Part shown: one piece after another, positions 13,201 to 15,070 of the stretch
How the letters are laid out: every line of letters begins with the position of its first letter
Numbering within the stretch: the first letter of the stretch is position 1
NCBI GenBank assembly: GCA_902475455.1
Contig: CABRZO010000039.1
Coordinates: forward strand, 1 to 15,070
Origin: an uncultured Eubacteriales bacterium
Lineage (GTDB): Bacteria > Bacillota > Clostridia > Oscillospirales > Oscillospiraceae
Direction: 5' to 3'
Length of the DNA stretch: 15,070 nucleotides
Translations under genes and position numbers: made by a program
The notes under the pieces: model-generated
Databases searched by the model: none
Told to the model about the DNA's origin: nothing
Seen by the model: the letters and a program-made list of their open reading frames with translations, nothing else

Positions 13201-15070
13201 AGACAATCATCCTTGCGGAAAGCGCCGGTTTTTGTTACGGCGTCCGCCGGGCGGTGGAGCTGGCCCAGCAGCAGGCGGAACAAAAGGCCCCCTGTGTGAT
13301 GCTGGGCTCCATCATCCATAACCGCCATGTGGTGGAGCATTTGTCCAATCAGGGAATCGGTCAGATCGACGTGCCGGAGCAGGCGCCTCAGGGATTCCAG
13401 GTGCTCATCCGTTCCCACGGCGAGGCCCAGGAGGTCTATCGCCTGCTGGAGGCCCATGGCAACCCCATTCTGGACGCCACCTGTCCCAATGTCTCCCGCA
13501 TTCACCAACTGGTCTCTCAGGCGGAGCAAAATGGCCGCCGACCGGTGATCATCGGTACCCCGGACCACCCTGAGGTCAAAGCCATCGCCGGTTGGTGCCA
13601 GCATCCGGTGGTGCTGAAAAACGTGGATTCTTTGCGAAAATGGCTGGAGGAAGACCCAAATCGGCGGCAAATGCCCCTGACTTTTGTCTCCCAAACCACC
13701 TCCACCAGAGAAAATTGGGAAAATTCTGTGAATTTCGCAAAAAAAGTGTGTACAAACCTTGAAATATTTGATACAATATGTAACGCTACGTTCCGTAGAC
13801 AATCGGAGGCCCAGAAAATTGCGTCAAAATGCGACGCAATGGTGGTCATTGGAGACCATGCCAGCTCCAATACAAAGCATCTGGTGGAGCTGTGCCAGGA
13901 GCGCTGTCCGAAGGTCCTCTGGGTGGAACAGGCCGACGAATTGGACCTGGATTCCTTAAAGGATGTAGCTTGTGTCGGTATCACCGCGGGTGCGTCCACA
14001 CCTGGGTGGATAATAAAGGAGGTCTATGACAAAATGAGTGAAGAAAATCTGGAGATCGAGGAATCCTTCGCTGAGCTGCTGGAGAAATCGATCAAAACTT
14101 TAAATACAGGAGAGAAGGCCACCGGCGTTGTTGTGAACATCACACCTACCGAGATCCAGGTGGATCTGGGCACCAAGCATGCCGGCTACATTCCTGTGTC
14201 TGAGTATTCTGACGATCCCACGGTCAAGGTTGAGGACTGCGTCAAGGTGGGTGACACCATCGAGGCCATGGTCATGCGCGTCAACGACAGCGAGGGTGTG
14301 GTCACTCTGTCCAAGAAGCGCCTGGACGCCAACAAGAACTGGGAAGAGATCGAGGCCGCCAAGGACGAGAAGACCACCGTCGAGGGCTTGGTCGTGGAAG
14401 AGAACAAGGGCGGCGTTGTGGTCAACGTCAAGGGCATCCGTGTCTTTGTCCCCGCTTCTCAGACCGGCCTGCGCCGCAACGAGCCCATGACCGAGCTGGT
14501 CAAGACTACCGTTCGTCTGCGCATTACCGAGGTCAACCGCTCCCGTCGCCGCGTGGTGGGTTCCATCCGCGCTGTGGCCGCCGAGGAGAAGGCTGCCGCC
14601 GCTGCCGCCATTTGGGAGAGCATCGAGGTGGGCAAGCACTACACCGGCACCGTCAAGAGCCTGACTTCTTACGGCGCTTTCGTGGACATCGGCGGTGTGG
14701 ACGGCATGGTTCATATCTCCGAGCTCTCCTGGAGCCGCATCAAGCACCCCTCCGAGGTCGTCTCCGTGGGCGACACCGTGGAGGTCTATGTGATCAAGGC
14801 TGATCCCGAGAAGAAGAAGATCTCTCTGGGCATGAAGAACCCCGACGAGAATCCCTGGGAGACCTTCCTGTCCAAGTACGAGGTGGGCAGTGTCGCCGAG
14901 GTCAAGATCGTCAAGCTGATGAGCTTCGGTGCCTTCGCCGAGGTGGTGCCCGGTGTTGACGGCCTGATCCACATCTCCCAGATCGCTGATCATCGGGTGG
15001 AGAAGCCCGAGGACGAGCTGGCTGAGGGTCAGATCGTCGAGGTGAAGATTACCGACATCAACACCGAGAC
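13197..15070 (+). CDS. ispH: Fusion of 4-hydroxy-3-methylbut-2-enyl diphosphate reductase (IspH) with ribosomal protein S1 (3' end missing)
   Basis: One uninterrupted frame of 624 codons runs to the window end. Residues 1-279 are IspH, the [4Fe-4S] enzyme that makes IPP and DMAPP from HMBPP at the end of the MEP pathway. The cluster cysteines are Cys13 (GFCYGVRRAV), Cys96 (DATCP) and Cys195 (DTICNAT). His41 (IIHN), His74 (RSHG), His124-Pro-Glu126, Thr167 (SQTT), SSN (223-225) and Ser267 (GASTP) complete the active site. From about residue 304 come S1 RNA-binding repeats: about 304-374, 391-459, 476-547 and 561 onward, the last two strongly canonical (SYGAFVDIGGVDGMVHISEL). This fusion is known in Clostridia. 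The start ATG overlaps the plsC stop. Arginine codons change from mixed in the IspH half (8 of 15 CGC/CGT) to biased in the S1 half (13 of 14 CGC/CGT). Confidence 0.96.
   Translation, partial: MKTIILAESAGFCYGVRRAVELAQQQAEQKAPCVMLGSIIHNRHVVEHLSNQGIGQIDVPEQAPQGFQVLIRSHGEAQEVYRLLEAHGNPILDATCPNVSRIHQLVSQAEQNGRRPVIIGTPDHPEVKAIAGWCQHPVVLKNVDSLRKWLEEDPNRRQMPLTFVSQTTSTRENWENSVNFAKKVCTNLEIFDTICNATFRRQSEAQKIASKCDAMVVIGDHASSNTKHLVELCQERCPKVLWVEQADELDLDSLKDVACVGITAGASTPGWIIKEVYDKMSEENLEIEESFAELLEKSIKTLNTGEKATGVVVNITPTEIQVDLGTKHAGYIPVSEYSDDPTVKVEDCVKVGDTIEAMVMRVNDSEGVVTLSKKRLDANKNWEEIEAAKDEKTTVEGLVVEENKGGVVVNVKGIRVFVPASQTGLRRNEPMTELVKTTVRLRITEVNRSRRRVVGSIRAVAAEEKAAAAAAIWESIEVGKHYTGTVKSLTSYGAFVDIGGVDGMVHISELSWSRIKHPSEVVSVGDTVEVYVIKADPEKKKISLGMKNPDENPWETFLSKYEVGSVAEVKIVKLMSFGAFAEVVPGVDGLIHISQIADHRVEKPEDELAEGQIVEVKITDINTE
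13749..13777 (+). promoter_or_regulatory. Candidate internal promoter within the ispH half
   Basis: An extended -10 (TGATACAAT, 13769-13777; hexamer TACAAT matches five of six) lies 17 bases after TGTACA (13749-13754, four of six). It sits in a sharply AT-rich island (about 13710-13800) within an otherwise GC-rich gene. Transcription would start near 13784, about 250 bases before the internal S1 start. Confidence 0.45.
14015..14036 (+). promoter_or_regulatory. rpsA: Internal Shine-Dalgarno and ATG at the IspH/S1 junction
   Basis: AAAGGAGG (14015-14022) precedes an in-frame ATG (14034-14036, Met280 of the fusion) by 11 bases, exactly between the end of the IspH domain and the acidic leader of the S1 part (MSEENLEIEESFAELLEKS). 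This looks like the preserved start of a once separate rpsA. A closer ATG at 14026 is out of frame and stops after three codons, with its TGA overlapping ATG 14034. Confidence 0.6.

Noticed and set aside
12214..13206. Long antisense ORF (330 codons) opposite cmk and plsC
   Set aside because: The sense strand has intact catalytic motifs for both genes; the antisense product is low-complexity (many His, Gln, Gly) with no domain.
13829..14029. Stop codons in other frames near 14000 suggesting that ispH ends separately from S1
   Set aside because: Reading codon by codon from ATG 13197 shows the ispH frame itself stays open through the junction, so this is a true fusion and not two adjacent genes.
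14100..14993. 297-codon antisense ORF opposite the S1 repeats
   Set aside because: It is a mirror of the repetitive, codon-biased S1 coding sequence; the sense frame is clearly S1.

Overview
This window reads as an ordinary, densely packed chromosomal housekeeping region from a GC-rich, spore-forming Clostridia, most like the Oscillospiraceae (Flavonifractor/Pseudoflavonifractor/Lawsonibacter type). The evidence is the high GC content, strong AGGAGG-type ribosome binding sites, a GerW/YtfJ sporulation protein, the clpX-lon-engB order, the scpA-scpB context, and the ispH-S1 gene fusion that is known from Clostridia. The genus call is inference. All fourteen genes lie on the + strand. I see no mobile element, CRISPR array, phage gene, tRNA or rRNA.

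Region 1 (1-4299) is the protein quality-control block. It holds the 3' part of clpX (unfoldase of ClpXP), a terminator-like hairpin, complete lon (ATP-dependent protease), and engB/ysxC (ribosome-assembly GTPase), closed by a strong intrinsic terminator at 4328-4362. The usual upstream partners, tig and clpP, would lie outside the window.

Region 2 (4353-9612) starts at an extended -10 sigma-A-type promoter and probably forms one operon. Its genes are an M50 site-2-protease-like membrane protein, scpA and scpB (condensin partners), a DUF2953/YtfI-like protein, YtfJ/GerW, a secreted D-Ala-D-Ala carboxypeptidase, and an RluB-type pseudouridine synthase. The last two genes overlap out of frame by 121 bases. 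The carboxypeptidase lacks the membrane anchor usual for its family, and spmA/spmB, which separate dacB from rluB in Bacillus subtilis, are absent.

Region 3 (9631-15070) starts at a new promoter. It encodes an RpiR/MurR-type SIS-domain regulator, a BaiN/YhiN-like flavoprotein, cytidylate kinase, a PlsC-type acyltransferase, and an IspH-ribosomal protein S1 fusion that runs off the end of the window.

The best second-look item is inside that fusion. An AT-rich stretch in the ispH half contains an extended -10 promoter-like sequence. A strong Shine-Dalgarno with an in-frame ATG sits exactly at the IspH/S1 boundary, and arginine codon use changes sharply there. Together these suggest that a free S1 protein can be made in addition to the fusion. 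I found no wholly new multi-gene system; the notable signals are gene-architecture ones.
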